A program made the position numbers and the translations under genes. Shown piece by piece: positions 43,737 through 52,938 of a DNA stretch of 64,000 nucleotides. The stretch is from CAVXUB01 sp963764805 (GTDB taxonomy: Bacteria > Actinomycetota > Acidimicrobiia > Acidimicrobiales > Bog-793): contig CAVXUB010000001.1 in assembly GCA_963764805.1 (NCBI GenBank), positions 310,001-374,000 of the forward strand, in the 5' to 3' direction. How positions within the stretch are numbered: position 1 is the stretch's first letter; each line of letters begins with the position of its first letter. Under the pieces are notes generated by a model. That model saw only the letters and a program-made list of their open reading frames with translations, ran no database searches and was not told where the DNA came from.

Positions 43737-44657
43737 TTACTGGGGGCTGCTGGTTGCCAAGGCTCGGACATCACGAAGCACCGCCTCATGAATATCCTCG
43801 GAGAGGCCGTCGACCGAGCGTGTCGGCTGTCGGGTGATGCCATCGACCGCAGGACCTTCGGTCAGAAGGGCTGAAAGGACCATCTCATGCATCGTCGGTT
43901 CAAGTGCGGTGAGAATCGGCGTGATCCACCGTGGCTTGGCCACGGCGAGGGCGGCTAGCAGGCCGAAGGCCCCCCAGTTGGAGCAACCGGCAACGATCAG
44001 CGCATCACACGAAACACGGCAGTGGATGACCTCGCCCAATGGGACACTGGAAGCCACAAGATTATGAGGCAGATTGCCCATTCCAATTTCATTGCCGCCG
44101 TCGCCCACCGAGATGCGACACCACGCGAGCTGCTCAAAGAGAACGTGCAGCAGCCCGGTCACTGCGGTCCGATCTGTTCCCCGCATGCTGCGAACGACAC
44201 CATCGGCCGCAGGACCCAACCGTTCGATCGAAATAACGTGACTTGTTTGCCTCAGCGGAACGACCGGTAGTCTGTTCCAAACGACCTCATCAGTTTGTGC
44301 CGCTCCAGGCGGAAGATACCCCACTGGTGCGTCAGCGCGCGACGCGGTAACGGCGGCCTCCGCGGCGTGAAAGGTCAGGTCGTCGGTCAAAACGACGGTC
44401 GGCACGCCTATGGCACTGAGTGCGAATGCCAGCAGAGCCGCTCCTATGGGACCGTCGGTCTCTGCCGCAGGCGGCTCGCCTTCAGGAATAAAGCAACCGG
44501 TCATGATCGCGACGGATACCTCGTCGCTCTGCGTCAGAGCCTCAACGGCGCGGACGAGGCTTCCGCGAGCGAACTTCGCCATTGCCGCTATTCCCCGTCC
44601 CGGATCTCGAGCGCAACGACTTTCAATCGCCATAATTGCGTCACTCTGATCAGCCAT
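43737..44657 (-). CDS. D-glutamate-cyclase-like (DUF4392) enzyme
   Basis: About 306 residues from ATG 44657 (MADQSDAIMAIESRCARDPG). Family marks: MTGCFIPEGEPPAAETDGPI near the start, TVVLTDDLTFHAAEAAV, and CRISVGDGGNEIGMGNLPHN (about residue 190), the hallmark of DUF4392, whose characterised member converts D-glutamate to 5-oxoproline. Cofactor and substrate here are not known. The frame is intact, and it heads a two-gene unit with the two-TM protein. An IS630-derived mini-element ends 15 bases before its start codon, so its promoter may have been replaced. Confidence 0.78.
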   Translation of the reverse strand: MADQSDAIMAIESRCARDPGRGIAAMAKFARGSLVRAVEALTQSDEVSVAIMTGCFIPEGEPPAAETDGPIGAALLAFALSAIGVPTVVLTDDLTFHAAEAAVTASRADAPVGYLPPGAAQTDEVVWNRLPVVPLRQTSHVISIERLGPAADGVVRSMRGTDRTAVTGLLHVLFEQLAWCRISVGDGGNEIGMGNLPHNLVASSVPLGEVIHCRVSCDALIVAGCSNWGAFGLLAALAVAKPRWITPILTALEPTMHEMVLSALLTEGPAVDGITRQPTRSVDGLSEDIHEAVLRDVRALATSSPQ

Positions 44658-44672
44658 CTCAGCGCGATACTC

Positions 44673-44866
44673 AGTGGTGCGTCGCGGATTTGACTTGGGA
44701 CCTCGCCGCTCGCTTGGCCTGGCGCACCGTGCGGAAAGCCATACCCGTCGAGTTGGCAAGCACCTGAAGCTCCGACAGCTGCTCGGCCGTCACCCCCAGC
44801 GGGGGAGCGATGATCATCGGCATACCCACATTCTAGCCTACACAGCTATTTTAGCGACGGACCACT
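44673..44866 (-). mobile_element. IS630 deletion derivative (MITE-like, 194 bp)
   Basis: This is an inverted miniature of the IS at 41584. Reading the minus strand it has the left terminal repeat and first ~150 bases of the IS (through the transposase codons for ANSTGMAFRTVRQAK), then jumps to the last ~45 bases and the right terminal repeat. The junction lies at a CGCCTTGGC word present on both sides of the deletion in the full IS. Non-autonomous, but mobilisable by an active IS630 transposase. Confidence 0.85.
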
Positions 44867-45133
44867 AGCGGGCGACGATCCCATCCAGGCCAACCAGGTC
44901 CTTCAGGACTTATGGGAGACTAGTCTCCATCGGCAGGGTCGGACACCTTGCCGTCCAGCACAGCGATCTGCATAGCCGGGTGGGGGCGAGCTGGCAGAGC
45001 CACCACCGTTGCAGCGACGGTCAGCCCGTACTCCTCGCCGGGCACTCGGTTCTTCTACCGATGGCCCCGGCAGTTCCACGGGCGTCTAGCGGAGTGCCTG
45101 GGTAACCGCGGGCTCGTGACGGGCTACCGACCG
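44867..45133. other. Gap without recognised genes
   Basis: Between the MITE and the 3' end of the DUF262-HNH gene. No domain, RNA or repeat was recognised. Confidence 0.3.
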
Positions 45134-46310
45134 CTACCTGTTGCCCTTGGCGCGGTTGTGCGTCTGGCAGAGCATCGTCAGGTTCGACAGGTCCGTGCCT
45201 CCGCCCTTCGACCAGGCGGTGACGTGGTCGGCGTCCATCTCGTTCAGCTTGTAGATCCGGGTCTTGTTGCTGTCGGTCGCCGAGCGCGCACAGCGGGCAG
45301 TTCGAGACGCCCTTGGCCTTCGCCTTCTGGGTCTGCTGCTCGTACGCCGGCGCGCTTGGTCTTCTCGTCGAACAGCCGGACGTCGAGCAGTTGCGGTGCG
45401 GTCTTGCCGCCAAGCAGGTACTCGTAGATGCCTTTGGCGCTCGTGGACGTCGGGATCAGCGCGGAGCTCGTCGACGGCCTTGTCGATCTCAGCGGCGTTG
45501 TAGGACGTTCGAGTGGTAGGTCTCGTAGAGCCGCCCCCACTCCAGGCCGCGCATCTCCTTGTCAGGGGTCGGGTGAAGACGCTGCCGATCCAGTCGATGA
45601 CCGAGGTGAAGTAGGTCTTTAAAGCCGGCGATGTCGGTGTCGCCGCGGTGCTGCGCAAGGTAGGCGTCGATGCTGATTCCCTGGATGACGCGACCCAGTC
45701 GAGCGCCACCTCGAGGATCTCCTGGCGCTTCGGGTCGCCTTTGATGATACGACGGACCACTTCTGCATGTTGGCGTTGCTCGAGTTCGAGTACTCGGCCT
45801 TCGCCTTGGTGACGAACGGGCCGGAGTAGATCGCGTTGAGCAGCTCCTGCTTGTTGAGCGGTACGCCGGCGATGTTGATGGTCTGGAACCACTCCTTGAT
45901 CTCGGTCTCGGTGCCCTCGCATTCGTAGATGTCAAGCTTGCTGGCGAGGATCTTCTGCTGGTCGTCCTTCGGCAGCGACGAGAAGATCTGCTCCTTGCCC
46001 GACGACTTTGATGGCGAACTTGCCGGTGACGAACCGGCCGAAGCTGGTGATGCGCTGCTGGCCGTCGAGGACCTCGAGAGCGCGCCGCCCTTTCGACGTT
46101 GAAGTAGATCAGCCCGAGCGGGTAGCCCTTGAGCAGTGAGTCGATGACGGCGACGTCCCGCTTGCCGTCGCCGTAGATGTAGTGGCGCTGGAACTCCGGC
46201 TGGATGACGAGCCTCCCGCCGAGGCCGAACAGCCCCTTGCCTTCAAGCTCGTTGTAGACGAAGCCGTCGAGGACCTGCTCGACGGTGTAGTGCTGCAGGT
46301 TGGTCTTCAC
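45134..46310 (-). pseudogene. DUF262-HNH (GmrSD-like) nuclease, frameshifted
   Basis: GTG 46310 with GGAAGGAC upstream gives MKTNLQHYTVEQVLDGFVYN and LVIQPEFQRHYIYGDGKRDV, continuing in another frame with EVLDGQQRITSFGRFVTGKF. The DGQQR motif defines DUF262 (ParB-like NTPase fold, as in GmrS). Later frames read CEGTETEIKEWFQTINIAGV and PLNKQELLNAI. The C-terminus is an HNH nuclease: MDADHVTAWSKGGGTDLSNL then MLCQTHNRAKGNR. Several frame changes break it. It follows an EcoRI-type methyltransferase by 24 bases, suggesting a restriction-modification-like unit acting on unmodified or modified DNA. Confidence 0.75.
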
Positions 46311-46334
46311 TAGTCGTCCTTCCGGGCCGGATCG

Positions 46335-47540
46335 CTAGATGCGCTTGAAGGGAACGTATGGCCGTGGGTGGTAGAGAAAGAGCTTTCGACGCCCGGACTG
46401 TTCGCAGCGGTACCACCGGCCGCGTAGTAGTCGAGCGACACGCTTTTGACGCCAAGGGCTCAACCCCATACGCTTCGGTCTGCTCCATGTCTTCCGTGTT
46501 GCCGAGATCTCGAACTGGTCTGGGTTGTACTTGTCGAGGAACGAGATCGGAACACCCATCACACCGTCGTAGTCGCTCGGGATGGCATCGGTACGAACGG
46601 CACCTCGATAGCGTCGTAGTTGTCGTACTTCTGGTAGCTCGACGCCGCCGAGCTGCCTTGATGAGTCTTGTTGAACTTGATGTTGTCGGCCATGGTCATC
46701 AGCTGAAGGGGCTCGTGCCGGCGTCCATGGTCGATGTTCGTGAACCAACGAATTCCCTTGACTCGGATGTACTTGTTCCCGTGCTCGTCGACGGATAGCC
46801 GAGCCTGCTGCGTCCAGCGGGCATAATGCGAGGGAACCCTCGGAACGCGCGGACACCAGCGTTGAGATGCTCGGCCCTTACCACAGCGGTTGGCCTTGAT
46901 GTGCGGGAAGATCTCGTTGTAGGTGATGGCGTTCATGTTGCCGATCACGGAGAACTGGCAGTCGGCGTCGAACAGCCAGTTCATGAAGGGCCGGAACAAG
47001 CTGAACGGCGGGTTGGTGATGACGATGTCGGCCTCGTCGCGCAGCGCCGTCACCTCGGCGCTGCGGAAGTCGCCGTCGCCTTCGAGGTAGTCCCACTGGA
47101 GGTCGTCGATGTTGACGACGCCGTCGCCGTTGATGTCCTGCGCTTCCAGGACGAACTTCTTGCCGTTGGCACGCGGTCCTTGGTGCCGTCGAACGCCGGG
47201 CTTCTGGTCTCGAAGAGGGTCGGCTGGTAGTCGAGCGACCGGAGTTGCTGTCAGGGGCGTACGACGTCGAGATCAGCTTCTTGAGGCCGTAGTCCGTGAA
47301 GTGCAGCGCGAAGAACTTGGTGAAGTTGCACCACTCGGGGTCGTCACACGGCAGCAGGATTACCTTGTCGCGGAACACGTCGGGGTCGTACTCGAGGTAG
47401 GCGTTCATCTCGCGCTCGATGTCCGCCCACTGCGTGTAGAACTCGTCGTTCTTGGCCGCCTTCGCCGCGACCAGGTCGGTGTTCTTAACCCCCGCCCGTG
47501 CGGTCTTCGGGATTGGGTCGTTCTCCAGGGTCTCCGTCAC
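46335..47540 (-). pseudogene. EcoRI-type adenine-specific DNA methyltransferase (frameshifted)
   Basis: GTG 47540 starts VTETLENDPIPKTARAGVKN. KNDEFYTQWADIEREMNAYL and KVILLPCDDPEWCNFTKFFA are highly typical of the EcoRI methylase family. After frame changes, EADIVITNPPFSLFRPFMNW supplies the catalytic NPPF, then FSVIGNMNAITYNEIFPHIK, then in a third frame VMGVPISFLDKYNPDQFEI. It should methylate adenine in a specific site. It precedes the DUF262-HNH gene in the same operon, a neighbourhood seen elsewhere. At least three frame changes make this copy non-functional as read. Confidence 0.8.
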
Positions 47541-48029
47541 TATGCTTCGCTCGCTGCTCTCCAACGCCGCCGACGGAAGGAGTCGGCGCAACTCACACTA
47601 GACCGTCGGTGCCTTGCCAGCAGGATACCGGCGTGCCGGACTGTCGTCACGCTCCGAGCGGGCGAGGATCGAGAACCGAGATGCAGACGATCACACGTTA
47701 TCGGTCACCTCCCATCGGTGTCAGAGCCTGGCCCACCCCACAGCCGGAAACCGAACAAGGCACCCAACACACCAGTCGCACGCGCCGCGCTGCGCTATGC
47801 CAGACCCGCTCGCTGAGGGGTTGCGGCGTCGCTGTGGCCAGGGAAAGCGGCACGACTCGAGATGCGGTCGGAAGCCGCGGGAGGTTCCCGGACTGACCTA
47901 TGGCTTCGATGTTCAAGATCGGTTTGTCCATCCCGCGTCGATCCCGCGGACGCCGCCGATCGCCAGCGGACGTATACCCCTTCTGACGTGGGACAACGTG
48001 GCGGAATCAGGCGGCGAAAGTCAGAGGAG

Positions 48030-48076
48030 CAGCACTGATAATGCTGAGCTGGCTGGCTCGATTCCCGCTATCCCCA
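48030..48076 (+). other. 3' half of a tRNA-Ile(GAT)-like sequence
   Basis: A perfect five-pair stem CAGCA/TGCTG encloses the loop CTGATAA (anticodon GAT). A five-base variable region, an imperfect T-arm with loop CTCGATT, then TATCCCC and A follow in the order and spacing of a tRNA from the anticodon arm onwards. The upstream sequence does not supply a matching acceptor strand or D-arm, so this is a half-tRNA, of the kind left by integration at a tRNA gene. From 47541 to 48029 nothing else is seen. Confidence 0.35.
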
Positions 48077-48132
48077 GCTAGGCGGACCCGACCCGGTCGA
48101 GGGAGCGTGCTCACGCCCGGTAGCCTTACGGC

Positions 48133-48423
48133 ATGCCCGTCACGGAGGAAGAAATCGTCGCACGAGCCAGAGCATTCATCGCTTCGTCGGCAGTTACGGT
48201 GGAGGAACAGTACTTGAAAGAGGCCTGCCGCCGGTCACTGACATTTCTCGAGGTCGGTCCTGCAGCCGTCGAGCTGGAGCTGGAGCATGCCGCTCGGGTG
48301 GCGGTCGCCGTCGAGGGAGTCGCGGACCTCCTCCGAGCGGGTCGCAGCGCGGAGGACATCGTCACCTCTGTCCCCTCTGAGCAACTCGCCCTCGTCAAGC
48401 AGGTTCTGTCGGCAGCGGGCTGA
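48133..48423 (+). CDS. Small protein of unknown function
   Basis: 96 residues, intact, starting MPVTEEEIVARARAFIASSA at ATG 48133. Almost entirely helical and acidic (SLTFLEVGPAAVELELEHAA, DLLRAGRSAEDIVTSVPSEQ), ending VKQVLSAAG. No transmembrane segment or known motif. Composition is that of a real soluble protein, unlike the surrounding frames. It stands alone. Confidence 0.45.
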   Translation: MPVTEEEIVARARAFIASSAVTVEEQYLKEACRRSLTFLEVGPAAVELELEHAARVAVAVEGVADLLRAGRSAEDIVTSVPSEQLALVKQVLSAAG

Positions 48424-49523
48424 TCCGTCAGAATCCGAAGTCTCCACAACATCCCCGCCCTCGCCGGATCATGGTTCCGCAGCCGGTGACCTGGCCACTG
48501 TTAGCCACCTCGCCGGAAACGCACAACCACGGACGCCACTGATTCGCGCACGGCTCGCGGACGGCACCTTTCGCGAGGACCGGTCGAGCCGCTGCTGTAG
48601 CTCGACGAACGTGTCCTGAGCTGGCAGGTAGGTCGAGAGCGGGCGACGAGAATCCAACTCGCGTCCTCAGCTTGGGAAGCCGCCCAAGAGTGTTCCTTCG
48701 ACGTGGGACTTCTCAAGAACCAGAAGCTCAGCGGGCCTTCCGACCGACCGCCAGCGACCGGTCGTGCCCGTCCCTGATCTGCTTTTCGGGTACGGATCGC
48801 GCACGCCGAGGAGGTTCTGCTACAGCGACCGGGGCCGCTTTGCGCGGCGGATCGCGGTGCTCTACCTTCCTGACTGCTTTGGCCGCGCACGCACGAACGC
48901 GGCGATCAGCATTCGTCTCGCCAATGGCTTCATCACGACGATCATGCTCGATCGGGTAGGGATCGCTCCGGATCTTCCCTGGGAGGACAGGGCGACCTGA
49001 ATGGCCGGCCTCCTTCAAGCGAGGAGACGAGCCAAGAACAAAGGGGACAAGAGACTCAGGCGCCATGACGCGCCAGCGGCCGTCCCCTCGCTTGTCCAAT
49101 GGTGCCTGCTGCCACTGACCGGGCCGTCAAGGCGCTCCGCTCGCACCCCCGGTCCGTGCCGCTGACGCCAACTCGGCGCACTGCTCGCTCCGACCTATGA
49201 CTGCCCTGTCGAGTTCTTGCACGCGACTGCCTCGTCAGAGCCGGCGACCGGCCCAACGACCCACCCAAGGAAGAGAAGCTCCCAAGAAAGGCGATCTGGG
49301 GCTGACGGGCCGAGGCGACGATCTGGCGGCGGAGAGGGGGATACCTCATCCGCCTGCGGCTGGGGTAAGCGGGGCAGAATCTTGGGGTCAGCCCTGACTA
49401 AGGAGGCCGCTGACGATGCCGCTACCAGCCCCTACCCGTTTCGCTAGACCCTCCTAGTGGTCCGTCTGTGCAATGGGATGGGTATCCGCAGATCGCGATC
49501 GCTGACGGTAGCGTCAGTTGCGC
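48424..49523. other. 1.1-kb stretch without supported genes
   Basis: Open frames on both strands are short and arginine/serine-rich, without domains or plausible starts. At 49,455 the word TAGTGGTCCGTC matches the left tip of the IS630 at 41,584 for twelve bases, but no further. Confidence 0.3.
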
Positions 49524-50252
49524 ATGGACGAGCCATTCCCCACGAGCGCTCACACCCTCGAGGCACGCGCCCACGGACGAGCCAACGAGATTGTCGAAGG
49601 GGTGCTGCGCTGCCTGGTCGGCGAAGCGCTCCGTGCGGTCACGCGCGCTACGGACATGATCGTCCTCGGGTTCGGGGAAGACGTGTTGCCGACGGCGATC
49701 GTGTACAAGGGTGCCGACCCTGAGCGGGCAGCTGACACTGAACGCCGAAACCAGACACCGATCGCCCGCATCAGGCTCCACGTTCAATGCCCGTTCCGTC
49801 TCGACTCGTCGTCAGGGCCGTTCGTGGGCGGCCATGACGTCTACAACGGCGCCGAACCGCCCCACGGGCGGCTTGACGATGACTCGTGGGACCCCATCGG
49901 AAGTAGCGCCTCGCGCTCGTCGGTCATGGGAGTGGGTATCTTCTTCGTGAGGTCATGCATACACCACGGCACTCGGGCCGGTTTTCGTTCCGAGGACTCT
50001 CTGACTGGGAGTTCACATCGACGCCTTGGCATCGCCCTGTCGCAGGACACCGTTCCAAATCACGAGGTGAGCCGACTGCTCGGTCGGCACAGCCACGCGC
50101 GGCCATCGGACCATGCCCCTAGGCTCGGGCCAGATTCGGACGAGGTGGTTCTTGAGCGCAGGCGAGATCCGTGCGTTCCACGCCCTTGCAGGCCGGGGCT
50201 CGGCAGCGACGAAGTCGATCGTGAAGATCTGGAATCCGACATACCCCAGTGA
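49524..50252 (+). CDS. Hypothetical protein with LHVQCPFRL motif; C-terminal half doubtful
   Basis: From ATG 49524 (MDEPFPTSAHTLEARAHGRA) residues 1-115 look like a real protein: EIVEGVLRCLVGEALRAVTR, DMIVLGFGED and ARIRLHVQCPFRLDSSSGPF with VGGHDVYNGA. This arrangement recalls an uncharacterised actinobacterial family in which a hydrophobic strand leads to LHVQCPWRI. Downstream the composition changes to Ser/Arg-rich, so the frame has probably been lost near 49,860 and the natural end is unclear. Confidence 0.4.
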   Translation: MDEPFPTSAHTLEARAHGRANEIVEGVLRCLVGEALRAVTRATDMIVLGFGEDVLPTAIVYKGADPERAADTERRNQTPIARIRLHVQCPFRLDSSSGPFVGGHDVYNGAEPPHGRLDDDSWDPIGSSASRSSVMGVGIFFVRSCIHHGTRAGFRSEDSLTGSSHRRLGIALSQDTVPNHEVSRLLGRHSHARPSDHAPRLGPDSDEVVLERRRDPCVPRPCRPGLGSDEVDREDLESDIPQ

Positions 50253-50349
50253 GAGGGTCGTGAAGTGCCCATCTAGGCTAGCTAGCTAGTTCCACCAGAC
50301 GTGAAGGCACTACCCGCGACGCCAACGGCGAGACAGAAGGTTCGCCACC

Positions 50350-51588
50350 TCAAGACGCGTCAACTACTGCGACATTGCCGCCGCTTGTTGTACCAACGGC
50401 GACGCACAGCTGAACAGTAGGACAGCTGACAGAGGTAAGCGGCGGCAAAGCCGGTGCGCTTAACACCGACCATGAGGAGCCTCGATAATGAAACACCACG
50501 TCGCCTGATCCACTCGTATTGTTGGCCAGATATGCATCGAAACCGAGCGCGACACAGTCTGTTGAGGTAGGACACGACACTCCAGTCATAGTCGTATCCT
50601 GGCTAACTGCCGAGGTGTCAGTGCCCATAAATACAGCTCCGGTCCACTGAGATCCGTCGAACATGAGATTGTCCATACCAGGTTGAGTTTGAATAAAACT
50701 TCCGACTGCTGCACAGAAATTAAGAGCTGGACAGCTTACCGAGTTCATTTCATCGTAAGTACTCAGGGTGCCATTCGATGATGGAGTGGGATACGAAAGC
50801 GACCAGGTATCTCCAGAGTATTGAAGAATTACACCGATACTGATGACGCCGACTGCTACGCATGTTGTGGCGCTTGAGCACGACACGCCAGACAACCTAT
50901 TTGGAGTCACTCCGTCGAAGAGAGAGGGTAGTGCCATAGGAGTCCAGGATGATCCATTGAATTGGAACACGTCATCGGAGTTGGTGCCTGCTGGCGTTCC
51001 CACGGCAATGCAATTTGCTTGATCTGTACACGAGACAGAGTTGAGATGAGACTCGTCTGATATTGCCCACCGCTGTACCCAACGCGAGCTCAGCAGTTGC
51101 ACCGCTACTCCGCCCTGCGGGCCTGATCCAACGGCTAAACAGTCGGCGCTTGAAATGCACGAGATGCCAGTGAGACTCGTTACGCCAGCGGGCACGGGGA
51201 GCACGTTCCAGTTTCCGTCTTCGTCCGCTAGCGCTACTGGTGTCGAACCGTTCTCGTTTTGCCCTACCGCGACGCACGTCGTCGCGCTGGCGCACGAGAC
51301 GGCAAGCAAGGTACCCGTGAGGTGGGGTACCGACTGAGTCTCCCACTTATAGATCACAGGAGAGCTGGTCATAGTCGTTGTAACCTGCCCTGGAATTGTC
51401 GAAGTAGAGGGAGACCCAGACTGACCAGATGGGGTTGCTGAGAGAGGCGTCGAGCTGCTGGCTGTCGTGGAGGAAGCCGCCGTAGAGGGGGAAGTGGTCC
51501 CGCCGCACCCGGCGGCGCCGGTGACCACACCCAACACAGCGATGGTTCGTAGTCGAGCAATGGTGATGGTTTTTCCCCAACGTGGCAT
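50350..51588 (-). CDS. Secreted lipoprotein with seven SCxxxxxCxAVG propeller repeats
   Basis: 412 residues from ATG 51588. A lipoprotein signal (LRTIAVLGVVTGAAGC) precedes a Ser/Thr-rich linker and then seven repeats, each with a VSC-x5-C-(I/V/A)AVG strand pair (for example LAVSCASATTCVAVG and NSVSCTDQANCIAVG). Seven equal units with one disulfide each suggest a seven-bladed beta-propeller outside the membrane. The DNA is clearly less GC-rich than the rest of the window. A related propeller occurs in the backbone at 57283-58671. Function unknown; a binding or recognition role is likely. Confidence 0.7.
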   Translation of the reverse strand: MPRWGKTITIARLRTIAVLGVVTGAAGCGGTTSPSTAASSTTASSSTPLSATPSGQSGSPSTSTIPGQVTTTMTSSPVIYKWETQSVPHLTGTLLAVSCASATTCVAVGQNENGSTPVALADEDGNWNVLPVPAGVTSLTGISCISSADCLAVGSGPQGGVAVQLLSSRWVQRWAISDESHLNSVSCTDQANCIAVGTPAGTNSDDVFQFNGSSWTPMALPSLFDGVTPNRLSGVSCSSATTCVAVGVISIGVILQYSGDTWSLSYPTPSSNGTLSTYDEMNSVSCPALNFCAAVGSFIQTQPGMDNLMFDGSQWTGAVFMGTDTSAVSQDTTMTGVSCPTSTDCVALGFDAYLANNTSGSGDVVFHYRGSSWSVLSAPALPPLTSVSCPTVQLCVAVGTTSGGNVAVVDAS

Positions 51589-51694
51589 CGTCCGTTCCTC
51601 CCATGGTGCGACCACTACTCCTGGTCACGGGCACTCTATCAGGACGTACTTAGTTGGGACGTATTTTCTCTGGACCGAATGAGTTGGGACGGAT

Positions 51695-51900
51695 GTGGTT
51701 GGGAGGTCATGCCCGCCCCAACCACTGTCCGAAGCCACTGCCGAGTTCGGCGCCCGCGTGCGTTCCCGCCGCCAGGTGCTCGGCAAGAGTCAGGAGCAGC
51801 TTGCTGACGACGCTGGGCTGCATTGGACATTCGTCGGGCCAAGTCGAGGGCGGCCAGCGGAACTTGTCTCTAGCTAGAGAGGTGGCCACCGTCCGCAGCC
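51695..51900 (+). pseudogene. XRE-family HTH regulator fragment (frameshifted)
   Basis: FGARVRSRRQVLGKSQEQLA, DDAGLHWTFVG is the N-terminal helix-turn-helix of a Cro/CI-type regulator. Near 51,838 the frame shifts and continues GGQRNLSL, the expected end of the HTH. Only about 60 residues of the domain exist, with no C-terminal part. From 51,901 to 52,111 no gene is seen. Confidence 0.6.
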
Positions 51901-52111
51901 GGAACCGGCGCGGTGGACTCCTCGAAGGCGAGCCGAATCAAGCTGAGGCGGTCCCAACAGCCGAGCCCAGACCAATGACCGGGGCGGCGGCGGCCGCTTT
52001 GCGTGCCGCCAGGCGGGATCCTGCTCTGTCGCCACATAGACGGAGATGAGCCGGCGATTCGGGTAGTGCGGGCGGACGGATACCTCAAGAAGCAGGATCG
52101 TCTTTACGACC

Positions 52112-52484
52112 CCGTCTGTGGAGAGTCCCTGAGCTGCCAGGTCCCCTAACACGGCCATGTGCACAGGTGGTTGTGGGCGGCTGTCCGGTCGGATCAGCCC
52201 CGGGCTACGTCTTTCGCCGCAGGCAACTCACCCGCGACCGGACCCGCTTGCCAGCGGTCCGACATGGCATCGACCGACGCCGACCAGGACGCGAGTGCCG
52301 ACCATGTCGCGCGCTGAAGTCCCACTGCCCGCTTCGGCATCTGACGCGAAGTCAGATTTCGCCCAGGCCGCGGCTCCTGGTCGCGAGCCACGGACGACCC
52401 AACAACGACCCAACAAGGGCGTCTCACGGCGTCTCCCGGCGTCACTCCCGTCGGCGAAGACGTCGCGGCGGTCCCCTGCGACCG
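52112..52484 (+). repeat. Long direct repeat, copy A (about 372 bp)
   Basis: Nearly identical to 56386-56759, with scattered substitutions and a few one-base gaps. It contains two ACCCAACAA words (52397-52405 and 52408-52416), the same paired motif found beside both attachment sites. No gene is supported inside it. Confidence 0.9.
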
Positions 52485-52938
52485 AGGCGCAGTTCGGTGC
52501 CTTCGGGGGGCAACCCTGGTACATCCCGGGTGTCCCAGGCGCTACCTACGTCGCGAGGGATAAGGAATCCTTGCCGTTCGTGGCGAAGATGATCCTGCCG
52601 GCGACGGTCACGTCGGACCTCACCACATGTTGGCCTTCGATGAGGCGGCCGGAGGCTTTCGCGTGGTCGACGTCGGCGACGCTGGGCCGGCGGAGGGCTC
52701 CGATGAGGAGTTCGCAGCGCTGCGCGCAGCGTTCCTTGACAGGCCGTCGCCTGCCGGCAGCGCCTGAAGTGAGGTAGCGGGGCCTGGTGCCATCCCTAAT
52801 CCATCCCTACTATCCGCTCGGAATGCGCCGCCGACGAATCCCAGCCCTCAAGCGGCATCGCAACAAAACACCACGTCAGGACCCTAATCGGGACTCACAC
52901 CCGAAGGTCGCGGCAACCGCTCGGTGCGAATCACCGTC
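52485..52938. other. Region with a possible C-terminal gene remnant
   Basis: A plus-strand frame carries GGQPWYIPGVPGATYVARDK and SLPFVAKMILPATVTSDLT; after one shift an ATG at 52627 gives MLAFDEAAGGFRVVDVGDAG ending SPAGSA at 52767. Together they read like the end of a real, broken protein, of no recognised family. No other gene is seen to 52938. Confidence 0.3.

Noticed and set aside
49455..49466. A further IS630 end (TAGTGGTCCGTC)
   Set aside because: Only twelve bases match, with no partner end or transposase remnant nearby; chance cannot be excluded.
52157..52777. A 206-codon plus-strand gene across repeat copy A
   Set aside because: The same stretch in copy B has different frames because of one-base gaps, so coding is not conserved between copies.
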